Shown here: one piece after another, positions 11,241 to 24,763 of the stretch
How the letters are laid out: every line of letters starts with the position of its first letter
Numbering within the stretch: the first letter of the stretch is position 1
Source: Acanthochlamys bracteata
Lineage: Eukaryota; Streptophyta; Magnoliopsida; Pandanales; Velloziaceae
DNA length: 64,000 nt
Assembly (NCBI GenBank): GCA_019914995.1
Contig: CM034127.1
Coordinates: forward strand, 310,001-374,000
Reading direction: 5' to 3'
Translations under genes and position numbers: made by a program
The notes under the pieces: generated by a model
What the model saw: the letters and a program-made list of their open reading frames with translations, nothing else
Told to the model about the DNA's origin: nothing
Database searches by the model: none

Positions 11241-12600
11241 GCTATAGCCGGTGAACCAAAAAGCATAAGAAAAAAATTATAAGAACTGGTTTTACTGTAT
11301 CACTAACGTATCTTGTTATTGATTTTTATGTATCTTAAAAATTGATTCAGATAAGGAATGAAGTAAAATTATTTTCATAAACTATGGTCTTTGATAAAGA
11401 TTAGAGAAACTATAAATTGACCTGTCTAGTTTAAAGAAAACAGAAAGCAGAATTATCAAATTATTATAGTCGACAATATTATTAGTAATTATGTGCATAT
11501 TTATTTTTAATTCTAATTTTTTATCATATATTTTTGATAAATTTTATATAATATTTTATAAAAATTTTAAAGTATCTAAAATATAAAAATATTTGTTATA
11601 AAATTTTATTACTAACTATTTTATTTTTAAAAAAAAGTTAATTATTATTTTCAAAAAATTAAAAATATCCTGCTGCTAACAGGCTATAGCCGGTTGGAAA
11701 CTGATAAAGCCATCCTGCTCGCTCGCTTTGTACGGCAACATCAGGATTCCGTTCTGCAATATCAGTTATTCTTTTCAGACAAAAATTTACTTTAATTAAT
11801 TCTTTCTCAATAATTTCTTTTCTTCCTTTTTACATCGACTGCTGCAGTAATATGGTAATTAACTGGTAGGGAAAAAAAGATAACATATAAAAACCAGAAG
11901 AAATATTTTGAAATTAACATGTACTGTCAAATCAATCTCCGACCAAAATAGTAAAAAAATAATTGAACCTTAATTGTTATATATTTATGAATCGTGACAT
12001 TTTTGTGGCGTTCCTTGAGCCAGACAAGGAGCCGTATTTTCATCCTCATTCAAATTTCTAAGTTTAGTTTACATGTTTAAATTTTTGTGTTGAATTAAAA
12101 ATCTCTCTGCACTGTGCTATGCATTAATTTTTCTGAAAACAATAAAATAAAATCTTTTGTTGTAATTCTTTCTAAATAGAAACATTAGAATAATCTCAAC
12201 TTTAAAAAATATATTATATACATTTTTAAACTTAAGTTGCATGCATGCATAAATGAATACTTCTAATAGATTGGACTGGTCAGGCCCGTCCGGTCAGTCA
12301 AAACAACGAGCCTGCAATGCAAATGCAGCAAACCAACATCCTTTTACTTTTCTGAAACAAATTGAATACCGTACAATGCCCGTTCAAAGCATAACACTGA
12401 ATTAGAACCGTCTGATTCAGAAATACTTACTGATAAGTAACTTACAATTCCTGTTCCGTATTCCAGTATCTCCCATCTGATCTGAAACATCCTCCCCCTG
12501 ACTCACGTGCACCTCACGCGCGCTTAAAATTTCAATGTAATGTAAGCCGTACGATTATAGACTAATCAGGGAGAAGCGTCAGGAATCGGAAGGCGAACAT
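11241..12600. other. intergenic, upstream of BRX
   Basis: No coding region is supported. AT content falls towards 12480-12600, where CACGTG (within ACTCACGTGCACC, about 12500-12512) and GC-rich words appear, as expected approaching a promoter. Confidence 0.5.
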
Positions 12601-12683
12601 CTGCTCCGGGTTCTCCTGATGGTATTTCAGTAATATTTTGAATGTCAAGGTTATCTTATTCTGTTAGTTCACGCGGGTGGGTC

Positions 12684-12689
12684 TATAAA
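12684..12689 (+). promoter_or_regulatory. putative BRX TATA box
   Basis: TATAAA lies in GGGTCTATAAACAGGG, followed by a purine-rich stretch and CT-rich DNA typical of a plant 5' leader. It is about 2.0 kb upstream of the BRX start codon, consistent with an intron-containing 5' UTR. No experimental start site is available. Confidence 0.5.
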
Positions 12690-12714
12690 CAGGGACAGAG
12701 AGAGGGAACGGCTG

Positions 12715-14721
12715 TTGTTCAAAAATTCGGTTATTGTGTTTTCTGTTTTTGGAAAATTCGAATCTTCTCCGGCGTTCCTTTCGTCGCGGAAGCCGCCGAC
12801 AACTGTTGAAAGCAAAGCAAGTAATTGAAAGGTTGTGAGGAATTTAGACTAATAATACCGTACTCATTGACTTCTCATTCTTGTTCTTCTTCTTTCAATT
12901 GTGAGAAATTCGTAAGTATTTGATTGTAGCTAGTGAATTAAACTACTGCTGAACCTTGTTTGATTACTGCTATTGTGGTTGTTGTTTGGATCTAATTGGA
13001 ATCAAAGCGGTGGAATCGATCGGTTCTACCGAGAGTTGATTGAGCTTGGAGCAGCAATTTTTTCCTGGAAGTCGAACGGTGAGTATTCTTGTTTTCAATC
13101 TTCTGCAGAGGTAGTGATTGTCCATTCTGTTTTCTGGACTTTCTGAGTGTTCTCGTTTTTGTAACCGTGTTTTTAGTTAATTTGGAAATATACCTTTCGC
13201 ATGAGTGATTTTCATTTCCAAGTTTGTTATTTTCTCTGATGTTTTTTTCCAACGTTTAAATTCGTCGTTGTAGAACAGGGAAATAGGGAACTAGTTCTGG
13301 AAGTCGAATAAACTTAGTGTACTTTCTGGCTCAAAATTTTTTCAGCATAGTGGTTTTCCTTCTTCCTGATTCCGTAAATTTTTTGAGTGCTTTCGTGCTT
13401 CAGCTCGTGTTTCAGTTTCTAGTTGTCTTTATCTAAAATCGAAAACTTGTATTCTAGTTTCTAATCGTGTTTAAACGTAGAAGCACGATTGATCAGGAAA
13501 TGAAACGGTCGAGTGTTCTTGTTTAATTTCTTCAGCACTGGTGATTCTTCCTTCATGATTTTCTAATTTTTGAACGTTTTTTGTGTTTGTAATTTTGTTC
13601 CAGTTAATTTTTATCTGAAGATCTGTTACAGGGAGCTGTTTGCTTGCTGCAGGCCAGTGGTTTAGAAAGAGACAGAGACAAGAAGAAGAAGAAGTCGAAG
13701 AAGAAGAAGCGGACATCAGAGCTTCAGATTTGTCCGTAAGCGGAGTGTTTTATTTCATTTTTGTCCCTTCAAAAAACTTTTTGTTTCTTTCGCTTTCTCT
13801 TTGGTTTTCTTCTGCTCTATAACGAGCTCAACACTCAAAAAAGTAATAATATAGTTTATTAAATAAGGACAAAGATACTATGTAGCAGTGGTAGTGTTTG
13901 TTGTTTTGCGTCATAAAGCAAAACAGAGCAGATCAAGTGAGAGAGAAGATGGGCACTGTTTATGTGCTGTGTGTCTCATCTGTCTGCTGTTCAAAAACTA
14001 CGCCGCGCACAGAGGGGACAACTTGAGCTGAAAAACTCTACCAGATTTCAATTTTATACTTTCTTTAGCTTCTTAACATAAGACAACCTTCTCTTTCCCA
14101 TATCACCTGTCTATGCTTAGGCTCTTCTTTTTGTCTTCTGATAATCTATTCTATGCTATCTTACTAGTTTTAGCTAGTTTTTAACACTTGTTTTGCTTCT
14201 GCATTTTGAACTGCTGCTCTTTCATGTGTTACTCTCTTTTCAGTATCGAAAGCTTTGGAATTAGAGACAAAGAAAAACCTAGGCATTTTACTATATTTTC
14301 TTGCCATGAATTCTAGTTTGGGATATCAATTTTAATGCGGTTTGGTGATGATAATGGCTTGCTTAACTGTATAAGCTTTTTCCTTGGTGTTATTTCTAAG
14401 TCGCACTCTTATCATTTCAAGCTACTGGTTTTGCTTTAAAAAATAGTAAGCACAAGAAGACAATTTACTGTTTTTATTGGAAACCTCTTTCTCCCAGAAC
14501 AAGACAAATGTCGAACTCCATCCTGGAGTTGGAAACTCTTCATTCTAAAGTAATCAAACACTTCTCCCATTTCCCCCTGCGGGGTCCACCTCAACATCTG
14601 TGCTTTCTTTCTGCTTTACTGATGTCCTTGAATTGTCATTCATTACTTATGGCAGGGCAAAAGTGGAGAAGTAAGGACGAAAACTAGCAAAGTGGACGTC
14701 TAGGGAGGGGAGGGAACAGAA
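12715..14721 (+). other. BRX 5' leader with probable introns
   Basis: No long ORF fits here. Plausible non-coding exons are about 12715-13078 (donor GTGAGT at 13079), 13653-13735 (acceptor GCTGCAG, donor GTAAGC) and 14656-14721 (acceptor TGGCAG). The GAAGAAGAAG-rich block at 13675-13712 lies in the second. The boundaries are read from splice-site consensus only and need transcript support. Confidence 0.45.
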
Positions 14722-17700
14722 ATGTTGGCCTGCATCGCGTGTTCTACGAAAGATGGTGAGGCAGATAGTACGCGTGCTGCTACTGCTGCTGCAACGCCTA
14801 ATTCTAAAGATGCAGTTAAAAGCCTCACAGCACAGGTTCCTCTCTGTCTGTTTCTCTCTATGCTTAATATGTGATGCGAGTGTTTTGTGTTTCATCTTTA
14901 CTGCATACATACATACCCTAGATTCTTGAATAGTTCATCATACAGTGTGCTAATATGGCATTGATGCGACTCAAGATTCGGCAGAACTAGCTTCTGATCC
15001 GCATCAATTAGCAAATTTGGCTTAGATTGAAAAGGAAACGAGGGAAGCAATGCGAGAGACAAAAAGTGTCCACTCCATATTCCTGTAGAATGTAGTAAAG
15101 CATCCTGTGTTTTTCTTTTCTTGGACCTCTCTACTCTTTTGGCTTTTCTTTCGTTCTTCTGCTCTGATCTACCATTTATAGTTATAGTACAACCGATACC
15201 CACCAGGCTTTAGTTAAAGAAAAAAAAAGGGCTTCATTGCTGTAGACTGTAGAGGTCTGGTGTACATGCATGTCTGTGACACGATACCCTACAGAGATTA
15301 AATACTAGTTAGTGTGTTTGTGTCTGTGGGGCTGCTCCTATTCTTCTCTTTCTCTTCCTGGCTCTCATTTGTTACTGTGCTAGGGGAAGGTTCAATCAAT
15401 GCCGTCCAAAAAGAAATTTGTAAAGGACTCCTGGTGGAACATGCAAACCTTGGTTTGGGGCGTTAAAGTCTTTTATTGTTCTTCAGTTGGACTTGGACTT
15501 GAAGGAAGAAAAGAAGGGTGATGTCGTTGGTCAAAATATCGCAGTTCGTTTTTTTTTTTTTTGAATCTTTAGGAATTGTGAATTAAGTTATGAATTACTG
15601 GTCGAGTATTTTGGAGTTAATTGATTCATGTCGTGATCGAACTCTTTTTGACAAACTGGAGCATTAAAACAAGAAAGAAAGAGAGGAGGAGGAACAAGTG
15701 CAAAATTCTAAAATAAACTTTAGTAGGAGACAGTAGAGTCTTTTTAGGTGGAAGACCTCTGGCAAGAGATTTGATTGTAAAAGGAGATCCTTCGCTGGAA
15801 AAGAGTTCAAGCTGCGTCTTTTGGGCGCATAAGGAATAAATAAAGGCCCACTTGGACCGCCTGCCCCATAATACTTGCGAGAGGGGGTACTTCACTAGAC
15901 TAGCTAGCGTATGTTGCCCACAGAAGTGCTTGCATACCGTAGAGCCTCTTCATAAAAAAACTTTAAAAGGTGAAGACGCTACCTAAGGCGTTAAGGTTTT
16001 CTATTTGCATGTGGCACTAGGCGCTAATTAAGGTGCTCGTACAGAGAGAAGGAAGGCGCAAAAACATCAGAATTATGTAAGAATATACACCGAGAATTGA
16101 CATTTCCAAATCAATCACATATCATACGGAAAGTATAGAAAGTCGAACTTTCAATAACTAATACCTCAACTTTTTCCGACTAAACTTGACTAACCTGCGT
16201 TCTTGTGCATAACTAGCCAGCATTCTAGAGATGTATAATAGTGGTGCTGCGTTGAAGTGTGTTAAAAGAACTAGTATTATTAGGTGCGTGTTTATTTTAA
16301 AATAAATTTATTTTTTTAAAATTCGTTCAAAAAATAAATTAAAAAATTAAAAATATTCAATAAAAATAAAATTTTTATATTTATTTTGAATTGTAAGTAA
16401 ATTTTTAAAAATAAATTTTTGATAAAAATAATTTATTTAACCTTTTAGTTTATTTTATATTAAAAATAAATTTAATAAATATGAATTTAGTGGTTTGATA
16501 AATAAAGCCCTAATCTGTTACTGGAAACAGACCAGCAAGAAAGCTCTGAAGTCTGAATAGGCAAAACAGAGCTCTGTTTTAGAGAAAACAGTAGTGTTTT
16601 TCCTGTTTCTTGAAACAGTGCCCTTTTCGGACCGGAAACAAGACAACAGGGCCGTATTTTCCTGAAAGAGAACTCTATTCCAGGAGGACCCCAGTTTTCA
16701 TTGTGAATTGTGAAACAAGGCTGAAGTTATTTCCATGAAATATCCTTCTTGTTTTACCTTTAAAAATGAAAAACTATATTGAAATTAGAAAAAGTTCATC
16801 AAAATTCAAACTTTGTTTTCAGCTCTTTCGAATGACCTAGTTCTTCTCTTTCTTCTATTCTTCTTCTACTTGCTCGTCCTTCTTCCTCTTTCTTTTTATA
16901 CTTGCCCTAGCTTCTTTGCAAAATAAATAAAAACCGTAATCCAACGTACCCAAGTTTCTGCTTCAATCAGATTTTGTTATTTATTTCTGTATTTTACAAT
17001 TTTATCCTCACTTAAAAAACATGAACTTCAAATTTACTAAGGGGCTTTCTTGTGAATACACAAAATACAGTTACATCATCGGAGAGCTCACCCTGGTCCC
17101 CTAGGCGTCTGGGGAGCGCCTAGGACTCTGATCGCCTGGGCTGCCTGCCGTCGCCTAGGTGCCCGGACGTTTTGATAGCATTGATTTTAACTTGTCTACG
17201 CGTATTCGTTACAGTGAGGACGAGAAAATAGCTACAGAATTATTAGACATGTTGAAAAACATTTCGGAGATGTCTATGAGTGCTTACGAAATTAATTTTT
17301 TTCAAATAAAAAATATTTTAAAATTTTTTGAGCTAATAATAATTACATAATAAATTTTATGACATATAATTTATATATATTTTTTAAATTAAAAAAATTT
17401 ATAAAATATTATAGAAAATTTATTGGAGAACGTAAAGTGTTTATTTGGAATGATAAGTATTTGAAAAGCAATGCCAAACATTCCCCTCCATCTGCAGTAC
17501 TTGGGATTTCTTAAATCTTGGAATTAGATCATGCATGATATAGTGTTTGACCTTCATAAGAAAATTTTCTAAGTTGCTTGATATATATAAACTGGTCATC
17601 TGCCATCGAGCTATTGAAGTATTAAGGATTTTTATTAAGCATTTTCTGTGTCAGACTTGTTTTATGGGTAACTACAGAAAATAGGCTTTTTCTGTGGCAT

Positions 17701-20004
17701 TGAAGAACATATACTAATAGTACTAACTTGATATTGCTAGTTTTGGTTTTTCCATTTTGTTTAACTTATCTCTACACAATTTAAAATATAATTAAGACAC
17801 CAGGATTAACAGGAGAAGTTCGTTTAACGAATTTTGCTGACATAGTGTGCTAATTGCTTTGAAAATTTGGGCTCTTAGAATTCACTTCCCTCTTGTGACA
17901 ATAGATTAAGGACATGGTGCTCAAGGTCTCAGGAAACTACAGGCAATGCAAGCCAAGCACTCCATCCATTCCCAATGCATACTGCCCCAGAACTCACCGC
18001 CACTTCCGTTCCTCCACTCCCTTTTCTGATGATGATACTGCATCAGACGGAGGTGGTCATTATACCTACATGAGTGCCACCAGTGCAAATTCTACACCAG
18101 CATGGGACTTCACAAGTAATGGTCCCCGGGCACTAAAATCGACATCAAAATGGGCCACTGCTGTTGGTTCAGCAGCAGATGATGATATAGAGCTGCAGGA
18201 TGATGGTGAGCCAAAGGAGTGGATGGCTCAGGTGGAGCCTGGGGTCCACATTACATTTGTATCACTACCTGGTGGTGCAGGCAATGATCTTAAGCGCATC
18301 CGTTTCAGGTCCTTTTTAACATCCCCTTGTTCTTCTTTAGGTTATGAGTCTGTGGTTCTAGGACTGCATAGGCAAAGCAGTTGTTTGTTTTTTGAGATAC
18401 ATTGGCAAGGCATTTCAATTTGCTTTAGAGTTTAGGTAAAAGTTTGGTTTCTGTAATCTGGAGATTGACCAATTAAGATAGGCCTGATTAACATATTAGG
18501 TGTCCATAATGATTAACTATCCTCTCTATCCATTTCATATTGGTATAAGAGTATAAGACATGAAATGAAATGGGGGGCAGTGTGTAAATCAATGTAATTG
18601 TTTACGAACAGGTCTTACTGTTACTGCACAATTTCTCAAAGCCATGCTTACTCTTGTTGGTCAAAATCTGCATAGTATGAAAGCAACTGATCCATGCATT
18701 TCTTATTTTCTGCTCTGATGTTCTTGTTGCTAAATTGATGTTTGCTTGTAATTGTGATTTATCTGGTGCAAAAGCCGGGAGATGTTCAACAAATGGCAAG
18801 CACAGAGATGGTGGGGTGAGAACTACGATCGGATAATGGAGCTGTACAATGTCCAGAGATTCAACCGCCAGGCACTCCCAACTCCTCCCAGATCGGAAGA
18901 TGGCGAGGTATGTCTGTGGTTCTAAACTTTTGAGTAGTTCTTACTTGATCTATGTGTAATAACTGTAATCCTACTTAATGCTAGAAATGGTTTCACCAAC
19001 TGAAGATATTTTCATAAGGTAGTAACGTTGTCCATCAAGCAGGTATTATGTTAAATGTTATGGGCATTTGTTTGAACAAACTATCAGATCTTTATTTGGA
19101 TTAGGCAGTTAATTCAGAAGCGTTATTTGCCTCCAGTAAGTTGGGAGAGTTTGATTTAAATGATAAATAATTCTCATTGAAGACGCTATGAATGGTGTTT
19201 GTGCCAATGACTGCAATGTTAATGCTTACAGTATGCTGGCAGGTCGGTTTGCATGTTGCTATAGAATTTATATAGATTATTTTTCAAAAATTCCCAAACT
19301 ATAGAACAAGAAGATAACTTTAATTCTATGACATCTTAACACATCAATGCCACATAGGAAACAATACTTTTGATCTCTTAGATAGTACTAAATTTTTCTG
19401 GAACTGCAGAGAGAATCATTTTTCTCGAGGATAGGTTCTACAAGAGAGAGCCCCACACTTCCTCCCTTGGCCCGGGACCGAGCATTTCGGACCACCAGCC
19501 GTCAGCCTTCTGCTACCACAAGGGGAGGATACTTACCATCTGTGCCAGACCCCTCCGAGCATATTCCACAACCCCAATTCCTCCCTGCAGCTAGAGTGTC
19601 TGGTATTAAGGGGGAGACATCATCCATTGAAGCATCAAGGACAACAACGTCATCCAGAGATGAAGCCTCAGTCTCCATTAGCAATGCTAGTGATTTGGAG
19701 GCGACAGAGTGGGTGGAAGAAGATGAACCTGGGGTGTACATCACTATCAGAGAGCTGGCTGATGGTACCAGAGAGCTTAGACGAGTCCGTTTCAGGTATT
19801 TGAACTCACAAAGATCACTAATCCAATACTACTATATATAAGTATCCTCTTCAAACTATGACCAATTCACTCCCTGTACCCTAAGCAAATCCTAAATCTT
19901 GACATTTACATTTCTGTTTTTGCAGCCGAGAAAGATTTGGGGAGGTACATGCTAAGCTGTGGTGGGAAGAAAATAGAGAGAGGATACAAGCTCAGTACCT
20001 ATAA
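14722..20004 (+). CDS. BRX: BREVIS RADIX (BRX) family protein, five coding exons
   Basis: Exons 14722-14835, 17905-18308, 18775-18907, 19410-19795 and 19926-20004 join in frame, all with GT-AG introns, to give 371 aa (Arabidopsis BRX is 344 aa). Exon 1 encodes the family N-terminus MLACIACSTKDG, with a conserved CxxC-like element and possible palmitoylation cysteines, then AVKSLTAQ joining IKDMVLKVSG (BRX_N). The first BRX domain spans about residues 143-200 (EWMAQVEPGVHITF ... WGENYDRIMELYNVQRFN). The second is about 317-371 (EEDEPGVYITIREL ... WWEENRERIQAQYL), ending at TAA 20002. In Arabidopsis, BRX proteins act at the plasma membrane and nucleus in root protophloem growth with auxin and brassinosteroid signalling. 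No disabling lesion is seen. The first intron is about 3 kb. Exons 4-5 and the 3' UTR are duplicated at 28497 and 57891. Confidence 0.93.
14836..17904 (+). other. BRX intron 1
   Basis: A 3069-bp intron from GT at 14836 to AG at 17904. It contains an AT-rich MITE-like insertion (16283-16510), a poly-T run near 15551 and a GC-rich block of repeated CGCCTAGG words around 17085-17165. Open frames inside (for example 15626-15895) show no domain. Confidence 0.7.
16283..16510. mobile_element. probable Tourist-like MITE in BRX intron 1
   Basis: A very AT-rich 228-bp block begins GGTGCGTGTTTATTTT and ends AAATAAAGCCC, an imperfect inverted repeat resembling the ends of the Tourist element at 10976-11237. 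It is preceded by TTA and followed by TAA, so the target duplication is not exact. Confidence 0.45.
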
Positions 20005-21581
20005 AAGAATCCTACTGTAACATCCTCTAAAATTAACTTAGAAAAGTTCAGAGTAGTAGAAGGAAATTGTTAACATTAGAATAGCGTATATGCAAAAAAT
20101 GGAAGCAAGATTTCAGCCACCTCTTCCTAGTTTGGGTGTTTCTTGGAGTAATCTAAGTTTTGGTTTTCCTAAATTTGCGCCTGCCATATGATAAGGGTCT
20201 ATGTTGTTGTAAAGCAAATGAAAGCAACTAATATTTCTGTAAATACTGCCCATGAAATTGTGGTGGCTACGTTCATGTTATGCAACAATGACATGGGCTT
20301 GGATCTTCTACAATTAAAGTTATGAAGTTAAGGGTGTGTTCTTTTGGAGTTTTTTTGATTAAGCAGCCCACTTATCTTATCACTTAGTTTTTTTACCCAT
20401 CTTTTCAAAATATGTTTTTTAAGGTTGGCAGGTGAGGATCCTGCTGTGAGATTGCCAACCAGCTTTTTCAGGGAAGAAAAGAAAAGCACTCCACTAACAT
20501 GCTTTGAAAACGCCAATTAGCATGGCATGTTCTAAAGGCGAGGAGAAAAGTAGTCATTTCTTATTTCTGCCAGTTCTCGACTAACATGCTCTGCATCTCT
20601 TCCCATGGCAGACCTAGAGAGTTGGCTTTGCAAGCTCTTCAATATTAAAAATATCAAATGTGTTCGATTATCGATAAATATAGCGAAAATATAAACATAT
20701 TTAAAAATCTTACTTATACAATACGAGAATTGAGACAAGAGTAAGATAATCACAAAGGCAAGAAATTTACGTAGAAAAAAATGAAAAAAATTTCACGGAA
20801 AGACAAACTAACTTTTAAAAAAATTACTAAATAAAAAACAATTACAAATTTTTGTGTTACACTTTAAATGAGAACTCTCACTATAATGTTTTATTTTTAT
20901 CTCTCACACTTGATGTGAGAATGATTCTTTCTCATTTTCTATCTTGTTTTCTCTTCCAAACAAATGTCTCTCATTCATATATATAATGCCATCAAAGAGA
21001 CTCTTGAACTTTCAAACGGTTGTCCTTTCATCTTTTCACTAATTGTTCAAATTCTTTGTCTTTTCATCTTCTAAGATATGTTTCAAAATTCTTTACCGTT
21101 GGCTTTCTAATTTCTTGGATGATAGTTCGTCTTTCTTGATCTTTGACATTCTAATATAAATACATATTTAATTTATTATATTCTAATAAACTATTAATTT
21201 ATATAATGGCTTTATAATTTTTGACATTCGAACCTTATTAGCATATTTTCCGACTTGATAATTAGTCATCAGTTTACCAATTAACAATGACCTCACTGTA
21301 GTGTACTTTGTAATTTAGTACATCAACTTTCACGACTTGATAGCTAAAAGAAATTATTGTTGGAACATGTTGCTAATTTCCTAATTTAAAAAGACTAATA
21401 AGGGAAGGGAAACTAACTAGTGGAGGTTCACATGGAGGAGGCGTTCCATCTCAAACCTACCCACACTTCATTATGCATGTAAGACAACGAGACTCCACAC
21501 TAATCTACCACCACAGCATTTGCTTCAAAAATTTTTAGCTCTACTTCTGTGTTCCAGTCCTACCTTAACTGCTGCGTACTG
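20005..21581 (+). other. BRX 3' UTR and spacer to NLR 1
   Basis: About 20005-20590 is shared with unit C (58438-58940) and includes the BRX 3' UTR. The following AT-rich spacer has no supported gene. The final 150 bp (CCACAGCATTTGCTTC ... CCTACCTTAACTGCTG) is shared with units B and C and is the NLR promoter or 5' UTR. Confidence 0.7.
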
Positions 21582-24500
21582 ATGGCATTCCTAGCAAACA
21601 GACTTCGGCAAGACTTCCAAAACTATGTGTACAACATGGGGAAGGAAGAGGTTGTCATGCTCGTGGTGTCCCTGAGCAGATCAAAAAGCTTGAAGAGACC
21701 CTTCGAGATATCTGCAACGTCCTTGAAGATGCAGAGAAGAGAAGGATCGAAGACAAATCCATCAACGACTGGCTGCTCAAGCTCAAGGATGTCATGTACG
21801 ATGCTGACGACATACTCGACCAGTGCTGGATCGAGAACGAGAAAAAGAAGCTGGCCGCTGCTAGCCAATCTTCTTCGGCGACTGAATATTCTCCTTCAAG
21901 ATTGGTATGGGTATATAGTCTGCTTCCTTGTTTCTTCCGCAAGTTTTTTTTCAGTCAGGCAACCGTATCATCTTCTTCTTCACCCACTGCATCTTCTTCA
22001 AATTTGTTGTGGGTATCAAACATGCTTCCTTACTTCTTCCGTAAGCTTTTATTTACCCATGATATTGGAATTAGAATTAAAAACCTTAATCTCAGACTCA
22101 AGCACATCTCTCACCAGAAATCCCAATTCTCTCTCAAGGATGTATCTCCTTCACATGAACCTAAATTCATAGCTGAAAGTAGTCGCAGAAGTTCACATAT
22201 AATAGATGTAGACATTGTGGGATCAAAGATTCAAGAAAATACCCAAACAATCTTAGAGTCTTTGGCTGAAACAGATGAAAGGGAAAACATTCTTGTGTAT
22301 GGGGTTGTAGGTATTGGAGGAATAGGAAAGACTACACTAGCTAGGAATTTGTTTAAAGACTCCAGAGTCGACTCTGCATTTAAAGTTAAAATATGGCTCA
22401 GTGTTTCAAAAATATATGATGAGGTCGAATTGCTTTGTGATATCTCGACCTCTATGGGCGTAGATCATAATGGGTTCCGATCTCGACCATCTCTTGAGTC
22501 TTTAGTTCATGAGTCTGTAAAGGATAAGAAGTTCTTAATCGTATTGGACAATGTGTGGGATGCATCTGTGTGGAACAACTTTCTGAAGCGTCTACTGCAA
22601 AGTGGAGCGACAGGAAGTAGGGTTTTGGTCACCACTAGAAGTACTCAAATAGCAAATGAGATGAAGGCGGTTAGATGCTTCCCAGTCGATTCATTATCTC
22701 CTGAAGATGGATGGTTATTGTTATGTAAGGTTGTGGTGCTAGGTGGAGATGAAAGTGAGATTTTTTGGCTCAAGGATATAGGGATGCAGATTGTGGACAA
22801 ATGTGCAGGATTACCTTTAGCTATTCGAACTATTGGAGGAGTGCTATGTTACACCGAGAGAAGAAAACTTGCATGGGAAGAAGTTCTCAGACGCAACGAG
22901 TGGTCAGCAACCAAACTTCCTGATGAAATTCATACTGCATTATACTTGAGTTATGAAGATTTACCTTTGCATCTTAAGCAATGCTTCTTATATTCTTCAT
23001 TGTTTCCACCACGTGAGCACCAGTCTATGCATGTTGTTTGCAATTGTTGGATTGCTGAAGGGTTAGTGAAAGACTCTGGAAATTCAACTTTAGAAGCCGA
23101 AGCAAAAAATTGTTACTATAAGCTCGTCAACAGATGTATGCTCCAAACCGATCCCGTATATATTGATGGATCCATGTGCAGCATGCATGATCTTTTGAGA
23201 GCACTTTGCCATGCTTTGTTGCAAGGAGAAAACTTGTTCACAAAAGATGTGCTAAATAAATTTCAGAATTGTGATCCTCTGATGAAGATTCGTCGCTTGT
23301 ATATTACTGACAACACTGATGATAATTTGTTTCAAGAAGGTATCAATAAGGTGACTGATTCCGTTAAAGACTACAACTCTTTAAGGTCTTTATTCCTCAA
23401 TAGTTCTAATGTTGATGAAGAAGGAATTAGTCAGATTTGCCAAACTAACAAGTACCTTCGAGTTCTGTGTTTGGGAGATGCTCGCATCCAACAATTCCCA
23501 GCTACAATAACGAATTTACTGCATTTGAGATATCTATATGTATGTAATGCTGATATAAGAGTTTTGCCTGACAGTATAGGAGATCTTGTGAATCTGCAAT
23601 TTTTTTATCTTGTGAATTGTGACTTTCTGCACGACCTACCAAAGAGTATTGGTAGGCTTCAAAAGCTAAGAACTTTAAATTTTTCTCCCACAAAATTAGA
23701 AAGAATGCCAGCAGAGGTGCAAGATCTCAAAAACCTTCGAGTACTTTGGGGATTTCCTATCTACCATACAGGAGGGATTTTCCCACAAGAAAGTGAAAAA
23801 GTATCTAGGTTGAGCGATTTAGCCAGCCTCTCTAACCTCCAGGACTTAAAGATATGCCACTTAGATGGGTCGGAATTTTCCCAAGACTGTAACGAAGCAG
23901 AAAGCATTTTTAAAAGTAACAGGTCCTTAAACATGTTATTGCTAAAGTGCAAGCAACCGCTCCAGATTAAGACTCAAACGGACAGGATAGAGAAGGAGTT
24001 TGAGTTTCTTTTGTCCCCGCCAGATTGTTTGGAGCAGTTGATAATCAAAGGTTTCTTCGGCAAAAGCTTCTCCAGCTGGATCTCCTACGACTGTCTCCCG
24101 AATCTCACAGTTCTGAAATTGGTTGATTGTAAGTTTTGCACCCACCTTCCGGCCCTTGGTATTTTTCCTAATTTGAAATTTCTAAGGATAGAAGGTGCAT
24201 CAGCGGTCAAAGCAATCGGCTCAGAGTTTTTGGGTCTCACAACTGCTGCAACTCCTTCATCCTCTCCACTCAAAATATTTCCTAAGCTTGAGTACTTACA
24301 ATTTGAAGACATGGAAAATTTGGCAGAGTGGCGGTGGGATGATGAGGATGGAAGTGCAGGTGCGATCAAAGCTTTACCACTTCTAAAGGAAGTTGTGATC
24401 TCGAAGTGTCCATTGCTAGAGCTTCTTCCACCAGCGTTCTACAAGCATGCTAGAGCACTAACAACCTTGATAATCTACCAGTCAGGCTTGCAAGAACTCG

Positions 24501-24763
24501 AACACCTTCCCTGTCTTGAAGCATTGATTCTACACAGTGTCAACATTCTGCAGACCGTGGCCTTTCTCCCTAAGCTGGAAAAGCTGGGTCTATACTCAAA
24601 CTCTGTGGAGTCTCTACCTCAATGGCTCCTTGGCAGGAGTCAGAACTTCCCGGCACTTAGAACGCTGATAACTGAGGAGGGAACACGCGCTGTTCTCCGA
24701 TGTGATCATGATAATTGTGCAGTCTGTTCCGAAGCTAGCTCTACCAAGGTGAGCATTCCTTAG
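21582..24763 (+). pseudogene. CC-NB-LRR receptor 1, frameshifted in the coiled-coil domain
   Basis: This is an RGA-type NLR, an intracellular sensor that triggers immunity. ATG 21582 matches the starts of the two intact copies (MAFLANRLRQDFQNYVYNMG), but one base is missing after 21664 (CTCGTGGTG here, CTCGTTGGTG at 59484). The upstream frame therefore ends at 22172. From 21794 a clean 989-codon frame carries the rest: end of the CC domain (MYDADDILDQ), P-loop GIGGIGKTTLA, kinase 2 LIVLDNVWD, RNBS-B VLVTTRS, GLPL (CAGLPLAI), RNBS-D CFLYSSLFPP, CSMHDLL and an LRR region of about 450 residues. It reads through to TAG 24761-24763, or may splice at GTGAGC 24749 to an exon with an immediate stop (TAG 24861). 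The N-terminal CC-NB linker has the same internal duplication as NLR 3. A protein starting at 21794 would lack about 70 CC residues, so loss of signalling is likely unless this is an assembly error. Confidence 0.85.

Noticed and set aside
13640..13822. Acidic 60-codon ORF in the BRX 5' region
   Set aside because: Made of GAA repeats in a probable UTR exon; no domain, and poor context for a separate gene.
24085..24369. Minus-strand frames inside the NLR LRR region (also 32877-33155 and 61911-62222)
   Set aside because: Antisense shadows of LRR coding sequence with no recognisable domain.
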